Assembly (NCBI GenBank): GCA_042095835.1
Contig: JBELML010000020.1
Span: 3,736-67,735, forward strand
Reading direction: 5' to 3'
DNA length: 64,000 nucleotides
Origin: DATFKA01 sp042095835
GTDB lineage: Bacteria; Bacteroidota; Bacteroidia; Chitinophagales; Saprospiraceae
A model generated the notes under the pieces. That model searched no databases. It had not been told where the DNA came from and saw only the letters and a list, made by a program, of their open reading frames with translations. Every line of letters starts with the position of its first letter. Within the stretch, counting starts at the first letter, position 1. A program made the position numbers and the translations under genes. Of the stretch, positions 26,696-35,265 are shown one piece after another.

Positions 26696-28615
26696 ATGAA
26701 AACATTAACACCCTATTTCCAGAAAGGTATTTTCCTTTCGATTGCTTTCTTTTCTTTTCTTTCTATTCAAGCTCAAGATGCTTTACTTTTTGATGAAATT
26801 CGATTGACGCAGGCCATCCAAGAATATGGATTGACTGGCCAGGGGACTATAATAGGTGTTCTGGATCGAGGGATCGATTATCGACATCCTGATTTCATTA
26901 AAGCAGATGGTACATCTAGAATCTTAGCCATCCTTGATCTATCTGATGATAGCGGTGCCAATGCGGCTGACAATCCTGTTGGTGTAGGTACCGTTTATAC
27001 TCAAGCCGAAATCAATGCAGCGCTATCAAATAACACCTTGCTTGCCACACGAGATGCCTCAGGACACGGTACCGTCACTGCAGGTATAGCCGCTGGTAAT
27101 GGCCGAGCTAGTAACGATCAAGTATTAGGTATTGCTCCTGAGGCCGATTTAGTTATTGTAAAAATCACAAGTGAAGGTGCCCCTGCACATAACGATCAGG
27201 CAGCTGAAGCTCCTTTTTCAGCTATTGATGAGCACCTCGATGAGGCCATCTCCTTTATCAATGGAATAGCCGCAACCGAAGGCAAGCCTGTAGCTATGAT
27301 TGCCAACTTTGGTTCCATACAAGGACCAATGGATGGGAGTAGTGCATTGAGCAGAGTAATAGATAATAATTTTGGTGACAATTTCCCAGGCAAAGCTTTT
27401 GTTTGTGGCTCAAGTGATGATGGCGACCGGGATAACCATGCGGGAGGGTCTTTTACCCAAGGCCAGACGGTTTCGCTACAAATTAACAAGGAGACAGGAA
27501 CCCTTAGAATGGACATGTGGCATCATGAGGACGATGTTTTAGAAATAGAAATCGTTACGCCTACCCAAACTTTTGGTCCCTATAACTCGCCCAATAATAA
27601 TACTTCTGTTAACGACTTCACTAGTGAATATAACCTCTTTTATCAAGGCTCTGAGGTAGATTTCTTTGGTTCAACAAGTCCTCGCAAGGAGCTTCTCATC
27701 GATTTCAATGGTCCAAATGGAATATACACCCTAAATATTAAAGCCACTAGTATATCAAATGGGCGATTTGATGCAGTATTGAACCCATCTCGTATCTTTT
27801 TGCAGGAGGATAATAAATTTCTAAGCTTTGTGGAGCCTGGATATACCATTTGGGATTTAGGATCAAGCAAGACCAATATTTGCCCCAATGCCTATGTGCT
27901 TAGAGACCGCTTCACTAATGCCTCTGGCGGTACCACCATCAATCGCACTGGCACTCAAAATGGCCCCGGCAGTATGTGGACGGGTAGTGGCCTTGGGCCT
28001 ACTCAAGATGGTCGTATTGGTATTGATGTAGCAGTACCTGGAACAGACAATATAGGTGCCTATGGTCCTGATTCCTATTTTGCTACATTCGATTTTAATC
28101 TTACTCAGACTACTACAGCTACCTACGGTGTACTGGGAGCAGTGAGTGGCGCCAACCCCGTTTTGACTGGCGTGATTGCCCTGATGTTTGAAGCAGATCC
28201 AAGCTTAACAGCTACTCGAATTAAAACGATTCTTCAGGAAACGGCGAGAGCAGATAATTTCACTGGAGAAGTTCCCAATACAACCTGGGGCTATGGAAAG
28301 CTAGATGCCTATGCAGCACTAAGCGAAGTAATCAGAATTGTGAATACGGAAGAATTTGAGGCTAGTCTTAGTGCTCAAATAAAAGTCACCCCACAACCCT
28401 TTAGTGAAAATGTCTGGATAGAGCGCCCTCTCAGTGCAACGCAAAAGAATCAAGTATTCCTCTTTGACGCACAAGGACAACAAATACAATCCATAATATG
28501 GGAGCAAGGGGCTACGCAATTACAACTATCTTTGCATCAGCTGCCTGCGGGATTGTATATCTTGAAAGGGCAGGGACAAAATAGCATCTTTACTAAACGC
28601 TTAGTTAAAAAGTAG
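26696..28615 (+). CDS. S8-family subtilisin-like serine peptidase with T9SS type A sorting domain
   Basis: 639 residues. Signal peptide to about residue 26 (SIQAQ). Catalytic residues: Asp57 (GVLDRGIDYRHPDF), His124 (SGHGTVTAG) and Ser484 (GAVSGANPVLTG). A large insertion, residues about 255-375, resembles the beta-sandwich insert seen in Bacteroidota C5a-like subtilases. The region where the oxyanion Asn is usual reads VCGSSDDGD (residues 236-244), with Ser in place of Asn. The last ~80 residues (PQPFSENVWIERPL, LPAGLYILKGQG, KRLVKK) are a type A sorting domain, so it is secreted to the surface or medium. Followed 3 bp later by another T9SS gene. Confidence 0.93.
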   Translation: MKTLTPYFQKGIFLSIAFFSFLSIQAQDALLFDEIRLTQAIQEYGLTGQGTIIGVLDRGIDYRHPDFIKADGTSRILAILDLSDDSGANAADNPVGVGTVYTQAEINAALSNNTLLATRDASGHGTVTAGIAAGNGRASNDQVLGIAPEADLVIVKITSEGAPAHNDQAAEAPFSAIDEHLDEAISFINGIAATEGKPVAMIANFGSIQGPMDGSSALSRVIDNNFGDNFPGKAFVCGSSDDGDRDNHAGGSFTQGQTVSLQINKETGTLRMDMWHHEDDVLEIEIVTPTQTFGPYNSPNNNTSVNDFTSEYNLFYQGSEVDFFGSTSPRKELLIDFNGPNGIYTLNIKATSISNGRFDAVLNPSRIFLQEDNKFLSFVEPGYTIWDLGSSKTNICPNAYVLRDRFTNASGGTTINRTGTQNGPGSMWTGSGLGPTQDGRIGIDVAVPGTDNIGAYGPDSYFATFDFNLTQTTTATYGVLGAVSGANPVLTGVIALMFEADPSLTATRIKTILQETARADNFTGEVPNTTWGYGKLDAYAALSEVIRIVNTEEFEASLSAQIKVTPQPFSENVWIERPLSATQKNQVFLFDAQGQQIQSIIWEQGATQLQLSLHQLPAGLYILKGQGQNSIFTKRLVKK

Positions 28616-28618
28616 TCC

Positions 28619-29188
28619 ATGCGCTTTAAAGCAATCATTTATTGGAGTATAGCTTTCCTTTGGTCTGGTTTCACAAGTGGTCAGGAAAGCTACACTTCCT
28701 ATTTTACGGGCAATACTATAGATACTATTTCTCAGCCTATAGGAGGCATCTGTATGATGGGAGGTTCGGTGGAAAACGACAATGCCATGCGCTGGTTTTT
28801 AGAACGTGCTGATGGTGGAGATGTTCTCGTATTGCGCGCGAGTGGATCTGATGGATACTGGCTACACTGGGCTGTTGAGAATGGTAAATTTGAAGAGAGC
28901 GTGGGCACTGCCGCTAATTGCCTCACCGTATCTACTCTAGAAAACCAACAGAAATTACCCATTCGCTTTTATCCTAATCCTACCTCCGATACGCTTTTCA
29001 TAGAATCTCCAGTAGAAATGGTATCCGTACAAGTACACAACCTGGAGGGCAAACCCATTTTTCAAAGTAAGCTTGAAAAAGCGAATCAAATGGTGGTCCC
29101 CTTCCATGATTTTACTAGTGGTATTTATACCATACTAGTAAAAACGCTGGAAGGAGAATATACCGGAAAGCTTATCTATAAACATTAA
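28619..29188 (+). CDS. T9SS protein, apparent internally deleted cyanophycinase-like (S51) protein
   Basis: 189 residues with signal peptide (about 1-21) and a type A sorting domain (FYPNPTSDTLFIESP, GIYTILVKTLEGEYTGKLIYK). The N-terminal part, IGGICMMGGSVENDNAMRWFLERADGGDVLVLRASGSDGY (residues 41-80), resembles the beginning of extracellular cyanophycinase-like peptidases of Bacteroidota. From residue 81 the sequence jumps to WLHWAVENGKFEESVGTAANC, which resembles the end of such proteins just before the sorting domain. The middle, with the catalytic Ser motif, is missing, so it should be inactive as a peptidase. No frameshift is seen. Whether the deletion is real or this is a short independent family is inference. 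It overlaps the permease stop convergently by 4 bp. Confidence 0.6.
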   Translation: MRFKAIIYWSIAFLWSGFTSGQESYTSYFTGNTIDTISQPIGGICMMGGSVENDNAMRWFLERADGGDVLVLRASGSDGYWLHWAVENGKFEESVGTAANCLTVSTLENQQKLPIRFYPNPTSDTLFIESPVEMVSVQVHNLEGKPIFQSKLEKANQMVVPFHDFTSGIYTILVKTLEGEYTGKLIYKH

Positions 29189-31851
29189 TCCGTTTTGAGT
29201 ACATCAACCGGTTGCTGACTGGCTGCTCGATAACTTTGTAGACTCACCAATAGAATAACAAGCATTGCGGAAAATAAGCCGGCCCCTAAAATCACCCAAA
29301 TTTGAGGTTCGATTCGAAAAGCAAAGCTAGATAACCACTGGCTTGCAAATAAGATCGCAAGAGGGCCTGCAACTAAAGTCGACAGGAGTAACAATTGGAT
29401 AAATTCTTTATTAAACCCAAATAAAATACTACTAATCGACGCCCCTAGAACTTTACGAATACCGATCTCCTTTTGCCTACTATAGGCAAGGTAGGAAACC
29501 ATACCCGCCAAGCCCATTAGGGCAAGTAGCATCGCTAAAAAGCTTAAGCCTCCAATCAGTGTTCCCGATCGTTTTTCGGCTATATATAATTGATCTAATC
29601 GATCCTCAAGAAATTGAAATTGGAAAGGACGTTCTTTTTCAACCTCTAGATAAGCATGCTGAATTTTACTGATGGTCTGTGGCCAATCTTCAGTATTCGC
29701 CGACACAAGTGCTTGATATGCCCATCCTGGTTCCTTGGCTACCGAGATAAGCAGAGACTGATTGGAGTATTTCAGACTAAAGAACTTATAATCATCCACA
29801 ATTCCATCAATCACATGGGGAACACCATAGCCAAATTCTTCATTTTCCCATTCTGGTTCAGAGACTAGAACCTCTCCAATTAAATCTTCGGGTTGTACGC
29901 CTTTTATCTTCGCCAGTTTCTCCGCGGCAGTTCGGTTAATTACGAATACCTCCTCTTTTCCTTTCTCCAATTCTTCGCAAGCTTCACAAGCAATATTGAG
30001 TGCCTTGAGCAAATTATAATCGACGTATTGGTCGGTCCCATCTGAGAGGGTTACGTCTGTATCTTTCATCTTGTAGGTGGATTGATTGTACATATCCGAT
30101 CCTGGTATTCCATTGGCACCTACGCCCTTAATTTCTGGTATGCTAGCTAGCGCCGTTCGAAGTTGTTGATATTTTTCAGCACCGTCAATATCAAAAAAGA
30201 GCACACCTTCTTTGGTAAATCCGAGGTTTTTATTTTTTACAAAATCCAATTGCTGGTAGATATACACGGTGACACTCATCAGGCCAATCACCAAAATAAA
30301 CTGACTCGCAATCAGCATATTCCGTAGATTGAAAATGCGGTTCCCAAATACTTTACTCAATTTACCACCAAAGAGGGAAAGCATAGATTTACGGCCATAA
30401 ACCAAGGCTGGGTATACTCCACTTAAAAAGCCTGTCAGCAGCAAAAACCCTAATAATATGCCCAAAGAACTGGGTTCCCAAAGAACGCTTCGATCCAAAT
30501 CGAGCCCCATGGTCTCAAAAAATGCAGGTAAAATGATAGAAAGCAAGAGCAAACAAACGGGAAAACATAACAAGGCTAGTAAAATAGCTTCCGCCAATAA
30601 CTGAAAGCTGATATCTGCTGACTGAGCACCCATTACTTTGCGCACACCCAATTCTTTCTGCCGATCGGCATACATGGCGATAGATAGATTGGTATAATTG
30701 GTTAAAATGATCAATAGTATTATTAAGCCTACAATACCAAAGGTTTTGAGGTAAATCGTATTCGCTACAGGCTTTAATTCGTACAGCGTGTCTGGTGTAA
30801 AATGGATATCTGCCAAGGCTACGTGGTGTATTCCTTTTTGTAAAACATCCTCCGAACGCCCAGGATAAACCTTATCTACATCATTGTTGAGCTGGGTCAT
30901 CAATCGATCAATCGACTGTTGAGGCTCTAATTTAAAATAAGTATAGGCCGCCCAACTTGGAATGGCTTTTTGGTAAACAATCCAGTCGAAGTCATAGTGG
31001 CGATTTGGTGGAACATCATCAACTACTGCCGAAAGGCTGTAAAGTTCTCCTCTTACTTCTAGTGTTTTACCTAAAAGCGGCTGCTCCTTCCAGGATTTAC
31101 CAAACCAAGCTTCAGCCAAAGACTTGGTCAATACTACACTTTGAAATTGGTCAAAAGCATTTTCGACAGAACCTAAAAGGTATTCTTGAGGAAAGATATC
31201 GTTGAAAGCCGTCCCTGTATTGGTGTACAAAACATTGTCAGCTATAAACTCTCGACCATCCACTTTTACATAAAATTGGTCCCTTCCACCAATATCCGAT
31301 TCTGAGGGTACAAAATGACAGGCTTGCACCACTCCATCGTATCCTTTTAGATGATTAATGAGCTGAAGTTGATCCTCAGGTGCTGTACCATAGTAATCTA
31401 CAAAACTCATACAGGTGTACATCTGCACTCGATACTCATTCATCAGCCGATAAACCTGCTGATGGTCTGGTGTATCTTGATCGTAGGTATATTCATTTCT
31501 GAGATAAAAAAAGATGAGTAGAATAGCTGAGATCCCCACAGATAAGCCGGCAAGGTTGAGTGTCGTAAATACTTTGCGATGCCAAATATTACGAATGGCT
31601 ATCTTGAAATAGTTATTAAACATTGGTAAAATTTGCTTGGCTCTTGAGTATTTCTCAAAAGCGTATGGTTTGAAAAATCGGGTGACATCGTAGATATACT
31701 GGCGTTTGGCATAAGTAGGGCCTCTAGTCTTGAGATGATGATAAAAAGCCTCATGCAAATCGCCCTGGATTTCTTCTAGGAGATACTCATCACAAAACCA
31801 CTCCAGAAATCGATCTGCCCACTTGGGAGGATGTTGTGCGTATTGCTTCAT
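29185..31851 (-). CDS. FtsX/MacB-type ABC transporter permease with PadR-linked prefix domain
   Basis: Start at 31851 (MKQYAQHPPKWADRF) gives an ATGA overlap with the PadR gene; the ATG at 31875 is less likely. Residues 1-90 are the permease prefix domain (WADRFLEWFCDEYLLEEIQGDLHEAFYHH). Then NYFKIAIRNIWHRKVFTTLNLAGLSVGISAILLIFFYLRNEYTYDQ opens the first MacB_PCD module, and two FtsX modules carry four membrane helices each (around KELGVRKVMGAQSADISFQLL and KEIGIRKVLGASISSILFGF). No ATPase is encoded nearby. About 888 residues. Probably exports a toxic compound or peptide, or acts in envelope stress; substrate unknown. Confidence 0.88.
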   Translation of the reverse strand: MKQYAQHPPKWADRFLEWFCDEYLLEEIQGDLHEAFYHHLKTRGPTYAKRQYIYDVTRFFKPYAFEKYSRAKQILPMFNNYFKIAIRNIWHRKVFTTLNLAGLSVGISAILLIFFYLRNEYTYDQDTPDHQQVYRLMNEYRVQMYTCMSFVDYYGTAPEDQLQLINHLKGYDGVVQACHFVPSESDIGGRDQFYVKVDGREFIADNVLYTNTGTAFNDIFPQEYLLGSVENAFDQFQSVVLTKSLAEAWFGKSWKEQPLLGKTLEVRGELYSLSAVVDDVPPNRHYDFDWIVYQKAIPSWAAYTYFKLEPQQSIDRLMTQLNNDVDKVYPGRSEDVLQKGIHHVALADIHFTPDTLYELKPVANTIYLKTFGIVGLIILLIILTNYTNLSIAMYADRQKELGVRKVMGAQSADISFQLLAEAILLALLCFPVCLLLLSIILPAFFETMGLDLDRSVLWEPSSLGILLGFLLLTGFLSGVYPALVYGRKSMLSLFGGKLSKVFGNRIFNLRNMLIASQFILVIGLMSVTVYIYQQLDFVKNKNLGFTKEGVLFFDIDGAEKYQQLRTALASIPEIKGVGANGIPGSDMYNQSTYKMKDTDVTLSDGTDQYVDYNLLKALNIACEACEELEKGKEEVFVINRTAAEKLAKIKGVQPEDLIGEVLVSEPEWENEEFGYGVPHVIDGIVDDYKFFSLKYSNQSLLISVAKEPGWAYQALVSANTEDWPQTISKIQHAYLEVEKERPFQFQFLEDRLDQLYIAEKRSGTLIGGLSFLAMLLALMGLAGMVSYLAYSRQKEIGIRKVLGASISSILFGFNKEFIQLLLLSTLVAGPLAILFASQWLSSFAFRIEPQIWVILGAGLFSAMLVILLVSLQSYRAASQQPVDVLKTD

Positions 31852-32162
31852 GACAAATCTGGAATAAGGTTCCACAATTTCTGACGAGAAGTTTTGATCT
31901 CATGGATCACTTGTTTGCCTTTGGCCGTAGCTTGAAAGAAGCGTTTTCGACGCCCTCCCCTTTCGGCCGTTGCGCCGCCCATTTCGCTTTCAATTAGGCC
32001 CTTCCCTTCTAGCCTAGATAAAACCGCATGCACCGCACTCAAGGAGATGGTTTTATTCATATGCTTTTTATACGCTTCTGCTACCGAAAACCCGTACACT
32101 TCGTCTTGCATGGATAAGACCAAGAGTAAAATGGTTTCTTCTAGATATCCTAATCCTTTCAT
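31848..32162 (-). CDS. PadR-family transcriptional regulator
   Basis: 105 residues from the ATG at 32162 (MKGLGYLEETILLLVLSM); the longer frame to 32246 has a low-complexity lead-in. Winged helix-turn-helix: EVYGFSVAEAYKKHMNKTISLSAVHAVLSRLEGKGLIESEM, followed by the wing GGRRKRFFQATAKGKQVI. PadR regulators commonly pair with prefix-domain permeases; ATGA overlap with the permease shows translational coupling and implies autoregulation and control of the exporter. Confidence 0.9.
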   Translation of the reverse strand: MKGLGYLEETILLLVLSMQDEVYGFSVAEAYKKHMNKTISLSAVHAVLSRLEGKGLIESEMGGATAERGGRRKRFFQATAKGKQVIHEIKTSRQKLWNLIPDLS

Positions 32163-32278
32163 AAGATAATGTTGTCTACCTAAGCTAAGGCTTCGGTAGA
32201 TGAATAATGAGGTAATTACTAATATCAATCTTCTTTTGCTATGCACTTAGTTGATTCTCAATGGCATTACTTCAATAC

Positions 32279-32336
32279 TTGTAGAACTAATATAGCAATA
32301 AAAAGTGCTGATTTAATCAACACTTGTAGAACTAAT
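32279..32336. repeat. Direct repeat TTGTAGAACTAAT upstream of padR
   Basis: TTGTAGAACTAAT occurs at 32279-32291 and again at 32324-32336, 45 bp apart. Exact over 13 bp, between the PadR start and the gap. It could be an operator pair, but direct repeats are not the typical PadR palindrome. Confidence 0.4.
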
Positions 32337-32393
32337 GCAAACATAAGGCGACTTTTTCAATTTTTCAAGCGTATTTTAGGCTAAAGGAGTATG

Positions 32394-32493
32394 NNNNNNN
32401 NNNNNNNNNNNNNNNNNNNNNNNNNNNNNNNNNNNNNNNNNNNNNNNNNNNNNNNNNNNNNNNNNNNNNNNNNNNNNNNNNNNNNNNNNNNNN
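32394..32493. other. Assembly gap (100 N) between 55-bp exact duplicates
   Basis: The 55 bases at 32339-32393 reappear exactly at 32494-32548. As with the first gap, the contigs shared a terminal 55-mer and the N-run length is nominal. Confidence 0.93.
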
Positions 32494-32663
32494 AAACATA
32501 AGGCGACTTTTTCAATTTTTCAAGCGTATTTTAGGCTAAAGGAGTATGAATATCAGCAGGATGGTATGAAATAAAATCTTATATAATTGTCATTTAAGGC
32601 AGAATGATTTTGCCAAACTACTGAAATACCCTATTTTCCATTTTACAAAAATGTTAATCAAGC

Positions 32664-33215
32664 ATGAATAGAAGAAAAGCTCTCCAACTCGCAGCTACCG
32701 CTACTGGTACTGCTTTGAGTCTACCGGCCTTCAGTGTTTTGCTGAGTAGCTGCCAGGCAGATGTCCAACGAGTTGATTATGTAACGTACTTTTTCTCTCC
32801 CGAAGAAATGGCCTGGGTCGAGCAGTTTGTAGATGTCATCCTACCTGCTACTGATAGTCCTGCTGCTTCAGCAGTAGGCGTCCATAAGATGATCGACATC
32901 ATGATTGGCAAGGTCATGGGCGAAGAAGGCCAAAAGAAATATAGTGAGGGTTTTACCCAATTGAAAGCCCACCTAGATAAAGCGGGCTTTGGTAAAGGGA
33001 GTACCGACCAGCAAGTCGACCTCCTACAAGCCTTAGAGCAATCGAGTGATCAGGGCCTCAAGTCTAGCTATCTGGACCTCAAAAATCGCAGTGTTGCTTA
33101 CTATCTGAACACAGAGGAAATTGGAACTAAATTTTTAAACTATCTACCTGTTCCTGGTGAATACAAAGCTTGTATCACCGTAGAAGAGGCTGGAGGAAAA
33201 GCCTGGGCAATATGA
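32664..33215 (+). CDS. Gluconate 2-dehydrogenase subunit 3 family protein, Tat lipoprotein
   Basis: Small subunit of a membrane-bound GMC dehydrogenase. 183 residues: MNRRKALQLAATATGTALSLPAF is a twin-arginine signal, with lipobox LLSSC at residues 27-31. The mature part YFFSPEEMAWVEQFVDVILPATDSPAASAVGVHKMID is the Gluconate_2-dh3 signature. The large subunit lacks its own signal, so it is expected to be co-exported through Tat while bound to this subunit. ATGA overlap (33212-33215) with the large-subunit gene. Confidence 0.92.
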   Translation: MNRRKALQLAATATGTALSLPAFSVLLSSCQADVQRVDYVTYFFSPEEMAWVEQFVDVILPATDSPAASAVGVHKMIDIMIGKVMGEEGQKKYSEGFTQLKAHLDKAGFGKGSTDQQVDLLQALEQSSDQGLKSSYLDLKNRSVAYYLNTEEIGTKFLNYLPVPGEYKACITVEEAGGKAWAI

Positions 33216-34861
33216 TGTTTAATACAAATGGAAAAGAAGAAGTCACCTACGATGCGATTGTCATTGGCTCAGGGATTAGTGGTGGTTATGCCGCTATGGA
33301 GTTGTGCAAAAAAGGCTATAAAACACTAGTTTTAGAAAGAGGCCGCATGGTATCACATGGCGAGTATCCTACAGCGGGACTGGATCCTTGGGACCTGCCC
33401 AACCAAAACAAGGTCACCGCTGAAGAGATTGCTCAGCACTATTTTCAACAAAATAGATTGAGTTGGTGGGTCAACCAAGAGCGCCTACATTTTATCAATA
33501 AAGATTCGGATTATTCCTATGACGAAGTCAAACGCTTTGATTGGATACGTGGACACCACGTGGGTGGTCGCTCCATTATGTGGGGAAGGCACTGCTATCG
33601 CTGGAGTGATCTCGACTTTGAGGCCAATGCCAAAGAAGGCGTCGGCGTAGATTGGCCAATCCGCTATAAAGATATTGCTCCCTGGTACGATTATGTCGAG
33701 ACCTTTGTAGGAGTAGCCGGACAAAAAGAAGGCCTCGCTCAAGTGCCCGATGGTCAATTCCTACCTCCTTTTGACCTCAATTGCGCCGAGCAGCATCTTA
33801 GAAAGTCTGTAGGATCCAAATTTCCAAAACGAGTAGTCACGCCAGGACGCGTAGCCAATTTATCGGTCTACAAACCTGAAGTGCACAAGGGAAAAAGAGG
33901 CCAATGCCAAGCACGGAACCGCTGCTCCAGAGGCTGTCCTTATGGCGCTTATTTCAGTAGTGTGTCGGCTACCCTACCCGTTGCCGAAGAAACAGGAAAC
34001 TTAACGATTCGCACTAATAGTATTGTCCATGAAATCGTTTTTGATCGCCAAACAGGAAAAGCTAGCGGTGTACGCTTGGTAGACTCAGAAACGAAGGAAA
34101 CGCATGAATTCTTCTCGAAAATCATCTTCTGCAATGCCAGTACAGTAGGATCGACGGCTATCCTATTAAATAGTAAATCGGAGGTATTCCCCGATGGTTT
34201 AGGCAATAGTAGTGGCGAGCTTGGCCATAACATTATGGATCACCATTATGGTATGGGCGCTTCTGGTGTACTACCAGGTTTTGAGGATACTTATTATAAA
34301 GGTCGGAAGCCGGTAGGTTTCTATATTCCTAGATTTAGAAATATTGATGAAGCTACCAAGCGGAGTGATTATTTGCGTGGCTTTGGCTACCAAGGAGGTG
34401 CTACGCGCAGTAATAACGTTCCTGATGGCGCAATAGGAACAGACCTTAAAGATGCCATTTTCCAACCTGGACCTTATCGCATCTCGATGACCTGTTTTGG
34501 GGAGATTCTACCTCATCATGATAATAAAATGTACCTCAACTTTGATAAAAAAGACAAATGGGGTATGCCCATCATCACTTTTGACGCTCAATTAAGAGAG
34601 AACGAAGTGGCGATGCGTAAAGACGGTGTCTCCTGCGCGGAAGAAATGCTGGAAGCAGCCGGTTGTAAAGATATCAGCTCCTACAATGCCGCTACGGCGC
34701 CTGGAGCTTGTATCCATGAAATGGGTACCGCCAGAATGGGACGCGATCCTAAAACCAGTGTACTCAACAAATGGAATCAAATGCACGAAGTGCCCAATGT
34801 ATTCGTCACAGATGGTGCCTGCATGACTAGTTCCGGTACTCAAAATCCAAGTATCACCTAA
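33212..34861 (+). CDS. GMC-family oxidoreductase, large catalytic subunit, C-terminally truncated by a nonsense codon
   Basis: FAD-dependent sugar/polyol dehydrogenase, about 549 residues from the ATG at 33212 (MMFNTNGKE; the apparent earlier start is a TTG). FAD-binding YDAIVIGSGISGGYAAMELCKKGYKTLVLERG; RGHHVGGRSIMWG is the family's second motif; RGQCQARNRCSRGCPYGAYFSS may hold Cys ligands. Catalytic His is in IHEMGTARMG and Asn in SSGTQNPSIT. The reading ends at TAA 34859-34861 inside NPSIT-(Y)-MALTARA, where family members have Tyr; the same frame continues MALTARAVDYAHKQVQRGEL to a TGA at 34922-34924. Activity may survive because both catalytic residues precede the stop, but the last helix is lost. 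Natural substrate unknown. Confidence 0.85.
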   Translation: MMFNTNGKEEVTYDAIVIGSGISGGYAAMELCKKGYKTLVLERGRMVSHGEYPTAGLDPWDLPNQNKVTAEEIAQHYFQQNRLSWWVNQERLHFINKDSDYSYDEVKRFDWIRGHHVGGRSIMWGRHCYRWSDLDFEANAKEGVGVDWPIRYKDIAPWYDYVETFVGVAGQKEGLAQVPDGQFLPPFDLNCAEQHLRKSVGSKFPKRVVTPGRVANLSVYKPEVHKGKRGQCQARNRCSRGCPYGAYFSSVSATLPVAEETGNLTIRTNSIVHEIVFDRQTGKASGVRLVDSETKETHEFFSKIIFCNASTVGSTAILLNSKSEVFPDGLGNSSGELGHNIMDHHYGMGASGVLPGFEDTYYKGRKPVGFYIPRFRNIDEATKRSDYLRGFGYQGGATRSNNVPDGAIGTDLKDAIFQPGPYRISMTCFGEILPHHDNKMYLNFDKKDKWGMPIITFDAQLRENEVAMRKDGVSCAEEMLEAAGCKDISSYNAATAPGACIHEMGTARMGRDPKTSVLNKWNQMHEVPNVFVTDGACMTSSGTQNPSIT

Positions 34862-35265
34862 ATGGCCTTGACGGCTAGAGCAGTAGACTATGCGCACAAG
34901 CAGGTACAGCGTGGGGAGTTGTGATGTGCCGACGTTGTGATGTTTTGATGTGATGATGTGATGACGTTGTGATATTTTGATGTGGAGAAGTGTTTCTATT
35001 GATAAAGGTGACGTACTAGCCTTTTGTTGGAAATAATAGGATGAGTCATTCTGAATTATTCGGGGTGACTCATTTGTTTTTTATACCTCTGGACACTTTC
35101 TATTTTTTTTTGGTGGAAGATTTGAGTATCAGAGCAAAAACAAGGACTGCCCTAGTCATCCTTTTATTGAAAGTAATCTTCCGTTAATTGATGAATTTGG
35201 TTTAGTGAAGTGATTTGTAAGCATTAAAAAAGCCAAGTTGGTAAATTGCTTATAAAATTGAAACT
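34862..35265. other. Intergenic: GMC tail remnant, low-complexity GATGTGAT array and terminator
   Basis: The first 60 bp encode the lost C-terminal tail of the GMC gene. From 34915 to about 34990 a degenerate array (GATGTGATGATGTGAT, GACGTTGTGAT twice, TTTGATGTGG) follows; the GACGTTGTGA unit also occurs at 13958. A terminator lies at 35041-35083. Nothing gene-like from 35084 to 35265. Confidence 0.5.
35041..35083 (+). terminator. Terminator of the GMC dehydrogenase operon
   Basis: Arms ATGAGTCA (35041-35048) and TGACTCAT (35066-35073), then TTGTTTTTTAT. Canonical rho-independent structure. Confidence 0.75.

Larger units (their letters stand above)
32163..32663. other. Upstream region of the PadR and GMC genes containing the second gap
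   Basis: About 500 bp with no gene. Near 32170-32215 is TTGTCTACCTAAGC-CGGTAGATGAATAATG, resembling a motif at 38104-38135. The two TTGTAGAACTAAT copies at 32279-32291 and 32324-32336 form a direct repeat 45 bp apart, a possible operator for PadR. The rest is A/T-rich. Confidence 0.4.
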
